Notes: a model not told the origin generated them from the letters alone. DNA of 64,000 bases from an uncultured Oligoflexia bacterium (GCA_913058265.1 CAJXPQ010000011.1:1-64000), one strand, 5' to 3'. Shown: positions 19,021 through 29,338, counted from the first letter of the stretch. Made by a program: numbers and translations.

Positions 19021-19937
19021 TGCGATTTCTTATATTAGCTCTTTTTCTAATTTCTTGTACTAATGCGCGAAATAATACAGACCTAGAAACTATCGTTTTT
19101 GATAGTGACTCTGGTAGTGTGAAAATTAAGAAGAATACTACTTCAAGCTTTGGCCCTTCTATAAAGAGTGATCAAGAAACAATTGATAGTGGTGCTGAGC
19201 AATCAAAAGTCGTGGCGCTAAACTTTTATCCTTCTTTGTATGAGTCGCTTGCAATCATTCCATACCTTAAAGAGTTGGAAAAACAAAAAACTAAAATATC
19301 TGTAATATCATCTTTTGGATTTGGAGCAGTACTTAGTGCTCTCTATGCGAAAGAAAAAAGTGTAAGTTATCTTGAATGGAAAATATTTGATCTCATGAAA
19401 AGATTAGATGGAGTAAAAATATACTCTAAGGATTGGCAGAGTAAAATAAATGAGTTTATGGGAAAAGAATTTGGTAAAACTAAGCTTCATCAAATGAAAG
19501 TCTTAATGGTCATTCCCGAGATAAAGAACAATAAGGTCTACTTAAATCAAACAGGAAGTATTGTTGAAGCGATTAGACACTCAATTGATTTAAACAGTAA
19601 TAGTAACTACCTTAGGAATATTAAAAAGTTTGATACTAACCTTACACATAAATCAGTAGATATAGTTGTTAATGCGGTTTTTATAAGTTCAGATTCAAAA
19701 ATAAAAAATGTTGATAACTACCGTTTCGGTATTCTTACATCGTACCTTGGAACAGTTCTCAAAGAGCTTGATAAAACAAGTATCTTAAAATTATCCTCGG
19801 CCGTCATACTAGATGAAGCGAGACCACTGTCTCAGATTAGTGAGCAATATTCAGAACTAATCTCAGAGAATGTTGGAGCGGTTAAGTTAAAGATTGAAAG
19901 TTTAAAGGAAGAAAATACTCAGATTTTAAATAATTAG
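19020..19937 (+). CDS. Patatin-like lipoprotein lacking the canonical catalytic motif
   Basis: Lipobox LFLISC; VVALNFYPSLYESLAIIPYLKELEKQKTKISVISSFGFGAVLSALYAKEKS aligns with the patatin GGGxxG...VISGTSMGAIVGALYA region. Confidence 0.5.
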   Translation: MRFLILALFLISCTNARNNTDLETIVFDSDSGSVKIKKNTTSSFGPSIKSDQETIDSGAEQSKVVALNFYPSLYESLAIIPYLKELEKQKTKISVISSFGFGAVLSALYAKEKSVSYLEWKIFDLMKRLDGVKIYSKDWQSKINEFMGKEFGKTKLHQMKVLMVIPEIKNNKVYLNQTGSIVEAIRHSIDLNSNSNYLRNIKKFDTNLTHKSVDIVVNAVFISSDSKIKNVDNYRFGILTSYLGTVLKELDKTSILKLSSAVILDEARPLSQISEQYSELISENVGAVKLKIESLKEENTQILNN

Positions 19938-19980
19938 CAGTTAGAGTTATAATTAAGCGACAAGTTACAAAGAGGTATCG

Positions 19981-22761
19981 TTGAAATTACTGTTTAAAGC
20001 AATGTTAGCAGGTCTTGCCATGTCGGCAATCGGAGGGGTTTTCCTCTTGGGTATAGTTATTTATATTTCATATGACCTACCACAGTTGAATTCTTTGAGT
20101 GATTATAGTCCACCTATTCCAAGTAAAATATATTCAAAGGATGGATTTCTTCTAATGGAGTTATCGAGGGAAAAGCGTGAGCTGGCGACAATTGAAGAGA
20201 TACCCCAGAAAGTTATTGATACATTCTTAGCGGCTGAAGATGACAACTTTTATAATCATACGGGAATTGATTATAAAGGAATCATGAGGGCGATGCTAAT
20301 AAATATTAAGGCCGGACGTATTGTTCAGGGAGCCTCTACAATTACTCAGCAAGTAGCAAAGTCTTTGTTGCTTTCAAATGAACGAACTTTTACACGTAAA
20401 ATTAAAGATTTAATATTGGCAAAAAAAATAGAGGAGAAATTATCAAAAGAAGAAATTCTGTTTCTCTATTTAAACCAGGTATATCTTGGTGGTGGATATT
20501 ATGGAGTTAAGTCTGCTTTTCATGGTTATTTCGATAAAGAGCTTTCTGAGGCTACAACTGCAGAGATGGCCCTCGTAGCCGGCTTGCTCGTTGCTCCTGG
20601 AAAATACTCGCCGTATGTTAACCCTGATATGGCAAAGAAAAGACAGCGTTATGTCTTAGGAAGATTATATAAGACAGAGAAAATTTCAAAAGAAGAATAT
20701 GATGCGGCCATTGCTGAACCAATAAAAATCCAAATTAGAAAAGGGACTCCCTTTAAGGCTGGATACTTTACTGACTGGATAAGGCAAAGACTTATTAAGC
20801 ACTTTGGTAAAGAAGACTTTTTAACTAATGGTTATGAGGTTGTGACAACCCTTGACTGGTCTTTACAAGAAAAGGCTGAGGTCGAAGTTTTAAATGGTGT
20901 AAAAGAAATGGATAAGCGCCAAGGTTATAAAGGTGTATTAGGACATTTAGACTCAAAAGAAGAAATTAACGAATACATTTCAAAACAAAGAGATGAAGTC
21001 TATATGAAGGCATCTAATTATCTAATATTTAGAGCAGACGGAACAACCGAGAAAGAGTTTCAACCATTAGATGATGAGTACTTACAGCTGGTTGAGCGCG
21101 AGACTGAAATTTTCAGTGAAACGAAAGTTCGTGGAAAAGTATTTTTAGAACTTGGAAATGCAGTCGAGTTGAATAAAAAATTCTTAGAATTTGTTGATTT
21201 TAGTACCTCTGTTAAAGCCGTTGTGACAAAGGTAAGTAATCTGCAAAGAGCTATTTATGCAAACTATGCAGGCATGAAAATACTTATTCCTTATGAGAAC
21301 TTTAAGTGGGCACACGAAAGAAAAATCCAAGAGGAAAGACATTATTGGGGTTATTTAACGCGTCCAGAAACAGTATTTAAGCCAGGTGATATTATTTTAG
21401 TTAAAATAGATAATAAATCTGTAAGTCCAATGAACTATATATGGAGTGACTTTAAAAAAGCATACGGATCGAATAAAGATCTTATGGCCGAAATAAAGAA
21501 ACAAAAGTTTCACTTAGGTCACTTGGAGCAAGAACCTGATGCACAAGGGGCATTACTATCCATTTCACCACAAACAGGAGAAATAATTTCAATGGTTGGT
21601 GGAAGTGATTTTTCTAAATCACAATTCAATCGAGTCGTTCAATCTAATAGACAGCCAGGCTCTGCATTTAAGCCTTTAATCTTTGCGGCCGGATTGGAGA
21701 GTAACTATACGCCGTCTTCCATATTACTTGATTCTCCTGCCGCGCTTGGTGGTGTTGATAGTTCTCTTAGTTGGAAACCTAGGAACTATGATGGAAAATT
21801 TAAAGGAACAATGACTTTTAGACGGGCACTTGAAACAAGCCGAAATATTCCAACAATAAAATTGACCCAAGATATTGGTGTTGAAAAAATAGTGAATTTT
21901 GTCGATCGGTTGGGTGTGAAAGCAAGCTTACCTCCTGATCTAAGTGTATCGCTAGGTTCTTTTGGTTTAAATCTTCTTGATATTGTTGGAATGTACAGCA
22001 TATTTCCAAACGGTGGACGTAAAACAAAATTGAAGTCAATTCTTTCAATAAAGGATAGGTACGGACGAGTTCATCATATAACGTCTGATGATGAGGCAAC
22101 GGAAGAAGATAAAGATAAGTCCACTGATGGTGATAAAGCTCTCGTTCCTTCTGAGGAGCTAGCTACGGCTAAGGCTAAGGTTGAAGAACCTAAGCTTGAT
22201 GAAACATTGGATGAAGAGGATGAAGTCGTTAATGAGAATCCATACTTAGCTACTTTAGACGAAAATCAAGTTTACGACGCTCGTTTGGCTTATATTATGA
22301 GTAACTTACTTAAGGGTGTAATAAAGAGAGGAACAGGTAGAGGTACAAGTGATATATCTTCATATATTGGAGGTAAAACTGGAACGACAAATAACTATGT
22401 TGATTCATGGTTTATTGGCTTTTCTCCAAAGGTTGTAACAGGAGTTTGGACTGGTTTTGATAATAATCAAACTCTAGGCTTTGGTGAGACTGGAGCAAAG
22501 TCTGCTTTGCCTATTTGGAGATCATATATGAAGCTTGCAATTCGAAAGTTTGGAGATACAGACTTTCCAATTCCTAGCGGGATAGTCAACATTGCAGTTA
22601 ATCCAGATACCGGAATGCTTTATCAGGATGGGCCAAAAAGGCTTGTGGAGGCTTTTGTTGATGGGACTGGTCCTGGATCAGAAAACTCGGTTACTGGTGA
22701 TGATTCTGAAGATGCGGCAAGTTCTATCCTTGATGGGGAAGATTATTACAATGCTCAATAA
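19981..22761 (+). CDS. Class A penicillin-binding protein 1A
   Basis: Glycosyltransferase GIMRAMLINIKAGRIVQGASTITQQVAKSLLLSNERTFTRKIKDLILAKKIEEKLSKEEIL; transpeptidase RQPGSAFKPLIFAAGLE, SRNI, KTGTTNNYVDSWFIGFSP. Confidence 0.96.
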   Translation: MKLLFKAMLAGLAMSAIGGVFLLGIVIYISYDLPQLNSLSDYSPPIPSKIYSKDGFLLMELSREKRELATIEEIPQKVIDTFLAAEDDNFYNHTGIDYKGIMRAMLINIKAGRIVQGASTITQQVAKSLLLSNERTFTRKIKDLILAKKIEEKLSKEEILFLYLNQVYLGGGYYGVKSAFHGYFDKELSEATTAEMALVAGLLVAPGKYSPYVNPDMAKKRQRYVLGRLYKTEKISKEEYDAAIAEPIKIQIRKGTPFKAGYFTDWIRQRLIKHFGKEDFLTNGYEVVTTLDWSLQEKAEVEVLNGVKEMDKRQGYKGVLGHLDSKEEINEYISKQRDEVYMKASNYLIFRADGTTEKEFQPLDDEYLQLVERETEIFSETKVRGKVFLELGNAVELNKKFLEFVDFSTSVKAVVTKVSNLQRAIYANYAGMKILIPYENFKWAHERKIQEERHYWGYLTRPETVFKPGDIILVKIDNKSVSPMNYIWSDFKKAYGSNKDLMAEIKKQKFHLGHLEQEPDAQGALLSISPQTGEIISMVGGSDFSKSQFNRVVQSNRQPGSAFKPLIFAAGLESNYTPSSILLDSPAALGGVDSSLSWKPRNYDGKFKGTMTFRRALETSRNIPTIKLTQDIGVEKIVNFVDRLGVKASLPPDLSVSLGSFGLNLLDIVGMYSIFPNGGRKTKLKSILSIKDRYGRVHHITSDDEATEEDKDKSTDGDKALVPSEELATAKAKVEEPKLDETLDEEDEVVNENPYLATLDENQVYDARLAYIMSNLLKGVIKRGTGRGTSDISSYIGGKTGTTNNYVDSWFIGFSPKVVTGVWTGFDNNQTLGFGETGAKSALPIWRSYMKLAIRKFGDTDFPIPSGIVNIAVNPDTGMLYQDGPKRLVEAFVDGTGPGSENSVTGDDSEDAASSILDGEDYYNAQ

Positions 22762-22811
22762 AATCTAAGGCACTGACACTAACTACCGATAGGTAGGTAT
22801 TGGTGGTGTTC

Positions 22812-23717
22812 ATGGAAGTTACATTAACAAATTCGAATAACAAAAAATTTATCACTAGATTTCTATTGGTGTCTTTTGCATTACATTTGGGGTTTATGTT
22901 TACTCAGGTTACAGGTAAGCATGACTTTCTTTTGTCTGATACTGAGCCTGAGACCAAAATTAGGATCAAGTTGCAAAACTTCAATAAAGATATTCAGCAA
23001 ATCGCGACGACAGAACAAAGTAAGAATAATAAATTGAAAAATCCAAAGTTTCTATCCAATAAAAATAATACATTTGATCGTGAAACTAAAAGTGCTAATA
23101 ATGGAAGTTTTCAGGCTGCAAGTAAGGGTATTAGAACTGCAAAAAATAATAAAAACTCTGAGATGATTAAGAAGTCATTAGCTAAAAAGTTTGAAAAAAT
23201 TAAATTTTCAGATCTTGCGATGAAGTCTGAAAAAGTTTCTATTAGAAAAAAAGTTAAGAAGGTTGCCAAGATATCTCAAACTAAACGTGGCTTAAAAAAT
23301 GGTTATAAGAAAGGTGTCGGCCTTGGAAAAACTAATGATCACTTAGAAGATATTCCGTTGGGTGACTTTACAAGACTGAATACGCAAGAGTATGAGTACT
23401 ATGGTTTTTATCACCGTATCCGTCAGAAATTAGAGCAGTTTTGGGGTTCAAATATACAAGATCAAGCAGATAAAATTTTTAAAGCTGGTAGAAGCATTGC
23501 TTCAGAAGCAAACCTTGTAACCGGACTAACAATTAAAATTAATTCTCAAGGTGAGATTGTAGATATTGCACTAAAATCCACTAGCGGAATTCGAGAGCTT
23601 GATGATGCGGCAGTTAAATCTTTTAATCAAGCAGGTCCATTTCCCAATCCACCTACTGGAATGATTAAGGGTGACGGTAAAGCAGTTATTGAGTGGGGAT
23701 TTGTTGTTAATACTTAG
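22812..23717 (+). CDS. TonB C-terminal-domain protein (TonB/TolA-like energy transducer)
   Basis: N-terminal TM; Lys-rich linker; C-terminal GLTIKINSQGEIVDIALKSTSGIRELDDAAVKSFNQAGPFPNPP. Confidence 0.75.
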   Translation: MEVTLTNSNNKKFITRFLLVSFALHLGFMFTQVTGKHDFLLSDTEPETKIRIKLQNFNKDIQQIATTEQSKNNKLKNPKFLSNKNNTFDRETKSANNGSFQAASKGIRTAKNNKNSEMIKKSLAKKFEKIKFSDLAMKSEKVSIRKKVKKVAKISQTKRGLKNGYKKGVGLGKTNDHLEDIPLGDFTRLNTQEYEYYGFYHRIRQKLEQFWGSNIQDQADKIFKAGRSIASEANLVTGLTIKINSQGEIVDIALKSTSGIRELDDAAVKSFNQAGPFPNPPTGMIKGDGKAVIEWGFVVNT

Positions 23718-23998
23718 TGTTTCTGAGTACCTTGAAGCATGGCCTTGAGTCTATCTATTCCTTCCATTGTTACATAGTCAGACCAGACAGCATCCAGTTC
23801 TCTGATTGCTTCAATAACTTGTAATGCAGCTTGATCTTTTGAGACTTTTTGTGAGTCTGCAAGAAGAGATATACTTTTATTTATTGCTTCAATAGCAGGT
23901 GAATTGTTTATTTTATTAAGTCTTTCTTCGTAAGAGCTATTAATCTTTTTCTCTTTACTCTTAATGATGGCAGTATTCAGTAATTGAATAGATTCCAT
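23714..23998 (-). CDS. Hypothetical protein (94 aa)
   Basis: Intact ORF converging on the TonB-like gene with a 4-nt 3' overlap; no family recognised. Confidence 0.5.
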   Translation of the reverse strand: MESIQLLNTAIIKSKEKKINSSYEERLNKINNSPAIEAINKSISLLADSQKVSKDQAALQVIEAIRELDAVWSDYVTMEGIDRLKAMLQGTQKH

Positions 23999-24141
23999 AA
24001 AACAGGTATCCCTTGTCTAGCTAATTTAAAAATAAATTATCGTAAATCTTGTGTTCGAAGTTTTGGCAGTATGATGTAGAGACGTTGATTAGTAAAGGGT
24101 TTTTTTAGGGTCTAACAAAATTTTCACATGAAAAAAAATTC

Positions 24142-24175
24142 AAAAAAAAATATTTGGCCACTCTGTGGCCAAATA
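24142..24175 (-). terminator. Intrinsic terminator of the folD-gcvT-gcvH operon
   Basis: TATTTGGCCA-CTCTG-TGGCCAAATA, 10-bp perfect stem; the A9 tract on + is the U tract on -. Confidence 0.9.
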
Positions 24176-24179
24176 AAAA

Positions 24180-24566
24180 TTATGAATTTGCTTCGCAATA
24201 TTCGCTATATGCTTTTGAATCGAGTAATGAGTCTACTTGAGAGGTATCAGTCATTTCAATCTTAACTAGCCAAGCTCCATATGCATCTTCATTTAAGCTT
24301 TCTGGTCCGTCTTCAACAGTTGAATTTTTTTCAATGATCTTGCCAGATAGTGGTGTATATAAATCACTAACAGATTTTATTGACTCAACTACGCCAAAAC
24401 TATTAGTTGCTTCAAGTTCTTCACCGGCATCAGGTAGTTCAACAAAAACAATATCTCCAAGTGATGATTGAGCAAAGTCAGTTATGCCTATAGTCGCAAT
24501 ATTCCCTTCAATTGAAATCCATTCATGATCTTCCGTGTACTTAAGTCCTTCTACTATTTTAGCCAT
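24180..24566 (-). CDS. gcvH: Glycine cleavage system H protein
   Basis: GLKYTEDHEWISIEGNIATIGITDFAQSSLGDIVFVELPDAGEELEATNSFGVVESIKSVSDLYTPLSGKIIE. Confidence 0.98.
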   Translation of the reverse strand: MAKIVEGLKYTEDHEWISIEGNIATIGITDFAQSSLGDIVFVELPDAGEELEATNSFGVVESIKSVSDLYTPLSGKIIEKNSTVEDGPESLNEDAYGAWLVKIEMTDTSQVDSLLDSKAYSEYCEANS

Positions 24567-25645
24567 TATTTATGCCCTCCAGCGACAAAAGGTTTTTTAT
24601 TTAATTCTGCTTTATATTTCTTACCTCTAATATCAATAAAAAATTGATTTTCAGCATCATATAGATCTTTTTTGATCCTCGCAATTGCTATACCTTTTTT
24701 AAGTACGACGCTCATGCTGCCAGAAGTAACTTGTCCAAGGATTGTGCCCGCTTCGTTTTCTACTTGGTAACCCTCTCTTGGAATTCCTTTATCTAAGCTA
24801 AGTTTAACAAGGCGAAAGTTAGGCTTGTAATCCATTAACGCTTTTTTACCTATGAAGTCAGTCTTGCTCATTTTTACTGTCCATTTAAGTCCAGAGTCTA
24901 GAGGGGTTACTTCATCATTTAATTCATTCCCATAAAGTGGATACCCAACTTCAAGTCTTAAAACGTCTCTTGAGCCCAACCCACATGGCTCAGCGCCAAT
25001 AGACACAAGTTGAGACCATAGATTTTGTATGTACTTGTGAGGGCCAAAGATTTCAAAGCCGTCTTCACCTGTGTAGCCAGTTCTGGCAAAAATGATTTCT
25101 TGCATATCAAGCTTTTCAACTTGAAGAGAGTAGTAGTCAATATCCTTAAGTTCACAACCTAGATCGATACTCTTTAAGGCTTTTACAGTGTTTGGACCTT
25201 GCACAGCAAGAAGTGAGAATTCGTGTGATCTATTTTTTAAAGTACAGTCAAAGCCTTCGATCTGACTTTCTATCCAATCGAAATCTTTGTCAATATTGGA
25301 AGCATTTACACAAATCATAATATAGTTTTCTGAAATTTTATAAACGATAAGGTCATCAATAATTGTTCCGTCTTCGCGGCATAGAGGTGAGTATATTGCT
25401 TTGCCTAGCTCTGCGTTGGCGATATCATTTGTAACGAGAAAATCCGTGAATTTTAAAGCTTCATTACCTTCAATAAAAAATTCACCCATATGACTGACGT
25501 CAAATACGCCAACATTACTTCTAACTGCTTCAACTTCAGCTTTAAGATTTTTGTATTGGATTGGCATCTCCCAACCTGCAAAATCTACAATCTTTGCACT
25601 AAGCTTTACATGTTCATCATATAAAGATGTTCTTTGAGCGCTCAT
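24566..25645 (-). CDS. gcvT: Aminomethyltransferase (glycine cleavage T protein)
   Basis: VDFAGWEMPIQYK, FDVSHMGEF, RDVLRLEVGYPLYGNELNDEVTPLDSGLKWTVK. Confidence 0.97.
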   Translation of the reverse strand: MSAQRTSLYDEHVKLSAKIVDFAGWEMPIQYKNLKAEVEAVRSNVGVFDVSHMGEFFIEGNEALKFTDFLVTNDIANAELGKAIYSPLCREDGTIIDDLIVYKISENYIMICVNASNIDKDFDWIESQIEGFDCTLKNRSHEFSLLAVQGPNTVKALKSIDLGCELKDIDYYSLQVEKLDMQEIIFARTGYTGEDGFEIFGPHKYIQNLWSQLVSIGAEPCGLGSRDVLRLEVGYPLYGNELNDEVTPLDSGLKWTVKMSKTDFIGKKALMDYKPNFRLVKLSLDKGIPREGYQVENEAGTILGQVTSGSMSVVLKKGIAIARIKKDLYDAENQFFIDIRGKKYKAELNKKPFVAGGHK

Positions 25646-26511
25646 TATACTTTCCTTTGCTTAATTATATTCTTTGTTGTTGTTAAAAGGTTTTGCATGA
25701 GTGAGTAGACAGTCATGGGTCCAACGCCACCTGGAACAGGTGTAATTGCTTTAACATGATCATGAACATCCTCAAAACTTATGTCACCAACTAGTTTTCC
25801 ATTCACTTTGTTCATGCCTACATCTATGAGTACTTGGTCGGGCTGACTTCTCAAGTGTTGCTTAGTTATAAGATTTGGCATTCCGGCAGCAGAAATAATG
25901 ATATCAGCATTCTTTGTATGTTTAGCGAGATCTTTTGTTTTAGAATGACAAATCGTTACTGTGCCGTTCATCGCCTCTAAAATTAAAGCGAGTGGCTTAC
26001 CTACGATATAGCTACGACCAATAATGACAATATCTTTGCCTGCTGGATTTATACTATTCTCTCTAAGAAGAGTTATAATTCCTTTTGGGGTACAGGGAAG
26101 GATACCAGTAAGATTTCCTTGGTATATATCTGTTACCGTCTTGAGATGAAATCCATCAACGTCCTTTGTCGGATTAATTAACTGAGTAATATTAAGATGT
26201 CTCAACTGATTAGGGACGGGAAGTTGAACGAAACAACCAGTTACTTCCGGATTTTCATTCATGCCTTTGATACAGTCTATGAATTCTTTTTCCCCTACAT
26301 CTTCTTTAAGGCGGGTAAGTTTAAACTTTGCACCAATTTTATGACAAAATTTCTCTTTATGCGCCACATAGGACTCACTTGCAGGGTTATTTCCTACCAA
26401 AACGACTTCTAAGTAAGGCGTTAGCCCATCGGAAGCAAGGAAGTTTGACTCCTTGATTAATTCAGGGGAGTATTTTGCTATAATATCGGCAGCTTTTAGT
26501 AATATAGGCAT
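25645..26511 (-). CDS. folD: Methylenetetrahydrofolate dehydrogenase/cyclohydrolase
   Basis: GCFVQLPVPNQL, KDVDGFHLKT, ILPCTPKGIITLL, GRSYIVGKPLALIL, ITPVPGGVGPMTVYSLMQN. Confidence 0.97.
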   Translation of the reverse strand: MPILLKAADIIAKYSPELIKESNFLASDGLTPYLEVVLVGNNPASESYVAHKEKFCHKIGAKFKLTRLKEDVGEKEFIDCIKGMNENPEVTGCFVQLPVPNQLRHLNITQLINPTKDVDGFHLKTVTDIYQGNLTGILPCTPKGIITLLRENSINPAGKDIVIIGRSYIVGKPLALILEAMNGTVTICHSKTKDLAKHTKNADIIISAAGMPNLITKQHLRSQPDQVLIDVGMNKVNGKLVGDISFEDVHDHVKAITPVPGGVGPMTVYSLMQNLLTTTKNIIKQRKV

Positions 26512-26580
26512 GTCCAAAAATTATCTTAAAATAAACCCTTTTCATAGTAAATTATCTGTAGATTCGGACGATAAGCATAT

Positions 26581-26850
26581 ATGGCTAAAGTAGAATGTAC
26601 GATATGTAAGCACTATGGCGATGAGTCGGAAGACCTTCAGCTAGAACGCGCCACGATTTTTGATAATGCTGGAACTCCAGTACCTCTCTTATTGTGTCGA
26701 CAACATTCGGTAGAGCTATTTAAAATGGGCCAGAAAAAATTTCTTGTTAACCACTACAAAATCTTAGTTGAAATCATTTCGTCTGATGAGACGAAGTTCC
26801 TGGATCTCCTTGAGAGGACCGTTCGAGAAAACCTAGACGAAATCTACTAA
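26581..26850 (+). CDS. Small hypothetical protein with CxxC...CxxH putative zinc site
   Basis: VECTICKHYG...LLCRQHSVELF, 89 aa, directly upstream of ruvC. Confidence 0.6.
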   Translation: MAKVECTICKHYGDESEDLQLERATIFDNAGTPVPLLLCRQHSVELFKMGQKKFLVNHYKILVEIISSDETKFLDLLERTVRENLDEIY

Positions 26851-26924
26851 ATTCCCTAGCCTTTGCTAGACCTTATCTACATAAAATTATACTATCTATT
26901 TATCAACACGCACTGGAGATAATT

Positions 26925-27488
26925 TTGATAGTTCTTGGTATCGATCCTGGCTCAATTACAACTGGCTGGGCACTTTTGAAGTCTGAGGGAAACAAAGTTC
27001 ATTACGTCGCGTCAGGAGTACTTCAGTTTAGTGCAAAGACACCTTTTTTAGATCGCTTAAAAGAAATTAAACAAAAATCAGAGGATTTAATCCTTGAGAC
27101 AAACCCTGATGAAATATCTTTAGAATCACTTATATATGTTAAGAGTCCAACCGCCCTGATAAAGTTGGCACAGGCACGTGGAGTCATTATCTCAGCGATG
27201 GTGGATAGATTCACTGGGAAACTTTTTGAGTATTCCCCTAACCTGATAAAGTCTACAGCTGTTGGGCACGGACATGCTGACAAGGAGAGTGTGCGTAAAT
27301 TCATTGATATGATGCTCGGAAAAAGAGAGTATGCCACACACGATGAAAGCGATGCTATTGCGATTGCTTTATGTCATATTATGAATAGAGGGAATGTAAA
27401 ACTTAAGAAAACAAAATCAGCTAAAAAAACGAAGTCATCATCCAATAGTCTGGCTGCAGCTTTGGAGCATAGGGTAGGAAAGTCATGA
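26925..27488 (+). CDS. ruvC: Holliday junction resolvase RuvC
   Basis: VLGIDPGSITTGWALL...LESLIYVKSPTALIKLAQARGVI...HDESDAIAIALCH; TTG start. Confidence 0.96.
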   Translation: MIVLGIDPGSITTGWALLKSEGNKVHYVASGVLQFSAKTPFLDRLKEIKQKSEDLILETNPDEISLESLIYVKSPTALIKLAQARGVIISAMVDRFTGKLFEYSPNLIKSTAVGHGHADKESVRKFIDMMLGKREYATHDESDAIAIALCHIMNRGNVKLKKTKSAKKTKSSSNSLAAALEHRVGKS

Positions 27489-28111
27489 TTGGTTATATTC
27501 AAGGAAAAGTTCTAGATACAGATGGTAAAAAAGCAATTGTGTTAACTGAAGGTGGAGTTGGGCATGAGATTAATTATGGTTATTTTCTTGAGACTAATAC
27601 GACAGTAGGACTTTTTATTCATCATCACATTTCTGAGAATGACCAAAGTCTTTGGGGTTTTAATTCTTTAGAAGATAAAAAAATGTTCGAATTTTTAAAA
27701 ACCGTAAATAAAGTAGGCTCGTCAAAGGCTTACCCGCTAATAACTATGGTGGGAACTGAGGGTGTGATTCAAGCAATTATGTTTGATCAGCCAAATGTAT
27801 TAAGTCAGGCTCAAGGTATTGGAAAGAAAATGGCGGAACAAATAATACTATCTCTAAAGGATAAGATTGATAAGTTTCAAGCAAGTAATATGGCGACGGA
27901 GACGGATAATTCAAAGTTAAATATTGATACTGTTGAAACACCTCAGATGGGGGCGAAGTCAGTTGATAAGAATATTATGAATGATGTCCTAATGGCACTA
28001 GACTCTCTTGGCTACAATGATAAAGAAATAACTCATTTAGTTCGAAAGCAAATGCAGCAAGGGCTAGTATCTAGCGAAGAGATAATTAAAGGTGTACTGA
28101 GAGAATTATAA
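27485..28111 (+). CDS. ruvA: Holliday junction helicase subunit RuvA
   Basis: MIGYIQGKVLD..., HHHISENDQSLWGFNSLEDKKMFEFLKTVNKVGSSKAYPL, C-terminal ALDSLGYNDKEITHLVRK; overlaps ruvC. Confidence 0.93.
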   Translation: MIGYIQGKVLDTDGKKAIVLTEGGVGHEINYGYFLETNTTVGLFIHHHISENDQSLWGFNSLEDKKMFEFLKTVNKVGSSKAYPLITMVGTEGVIQAIMFDQPNVLSQAQGIGKKMAEQIILSLKDKIDKFQASNMATETDNSKLNIDTVETPQMGAKSVDKNIMNDVLMALDSLGYNDKEITHLVRKQMQQGLVSSEEIIKGVLREL

Positions 28112-28112
28112 A

Positions 28113-29099
28113 ATGACAGACGAAAGAATGGTATCAGGTGATACAAACAACCGAGATGTTGAGCATGAATCACGTCTTAGACCAAAAGATTTTTCAGAGT
28201 ATGTTGGTCAAAAAAGAGTTGTTGAGAATATTGACCTCATGGTTAAATCTGCGAATAAGAGAAATGCGGCCATGGACCATGTCTTACTATCTGGGCCCCC
28301 GGGTCTTGGTAAAACATCTCTGGCGATGATCGTGGCAAAGTCTCTTGGAAGTGAACTGCATGTTATATCTGGCCCTGCAATTGAGAAAAAGGGTGACCTC
28401 GCGGCAGTCCTAACGAATATTCAACCAAAAGATGTTCTTTTTATTGATGAAATTCACCGGATGCATGTCTCAATTGAAGAAATACTCTATTCAGCAATGG
28501 AAGATTTTAGATTGGATATTTTAATTGGTCAGGGTGCCAGTGCGAGAACAATGCAGATTGACCTTGTACCATTTACACTTATTGGTGCAACAACAAGGGC
28601 GGGACTTCTATCAAACCCTCTTCGTGATAGATTTATGGCGCATCTACACTTTGACTTCTATTCTCCTGAAGAACTGTCTCAGATCCTGGAAAATAACGCA
28701 AAAAAAATGAACCTAAAGCTAAACAAAGAGTCTAACTTAGAAATTGCCCGTAGAAGCAGGGGAACACCTCGAATTGCGAATAGAATTCTAAGAAGAGTTA
28801 GAGATTTTGCGCTTGTAAAAGACCATAAAGAAGTTCAATTATCAGATGTTCATAGTGCTCTAGATTTACTTGATATTGATTCACTAGGTTTAGATACTAT
28901 GGATCGAAAAATTCTTAAAGTTATCAGCGAATACTACTCTAATGGACCAGTAGGAATCGACGCCTTATCTGCTACCCTAGGTGAAGATAAGCAGACCATT
29001 GAGGAAGTATACGAGCCATTTTTACTTAAAGAAGGCTTACTTCTAAGAACTCCCAGAGGCAGGGTGCTTTCTGAGAAGGCAATTTCACACATGGTTTAG
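28113..29099 (+). CDS. ruvB: Holliday junction helicase RuvB
   Basis: LRPKDFSEYVGQKRVVENI, LLSGPPGLGKTSLAMIVA, DVLFIDEIHRM, LIGATTRAGLLSNPLRDRF. Confidence 0.99.
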   Translation: MTDERMVSGDTNNRDVEHESRLRPKDFSEYVGQKRVVENIDLMVKSANKRNAAMDHVLLSGPPGLGKTSLAMIVAKSLGSELHVISGPAIEKKGDLAAVLTNIQPKDVLFIDEIHRMHVSIEEILYSAMEDFRLDILIGQGASARTMQIDLVPFTLIGATTRAGLLSNPLRDRFMAHLHFDFYSPEELSQILENNAKKMNLKLNKESNLEIARRSRGTPRIANRILRRVRDFALVKDHKEVQLSDVHSALDLLDIDSLGLDTMDRKILKVISEYYSNGPVGIDALSATLGEDKQTIEEVYEPFLLKEGLLLRTPRGRVLSEKAISHMV

Positions 29100-29338
29100 C
29101 TTGAAATCTTTACTCAGGCGCTATTTAAAATTATTAAGTTCTGTTAATCTCCATTATTGACAATTTATTGAAGTAAATTAATTTTATTTGGTAATATTTT
29201 GCCTTTATTAAAGATCTAAGTTACTGTAAGTACAATAGATAAATAATAAATATGTATTAATTTGATTTTCCATTATACTTATTTATACGTAGTGCAATAT
29301 AAGCTAAATAGAATAAGTTTATTATTTGAGATGAAAAT

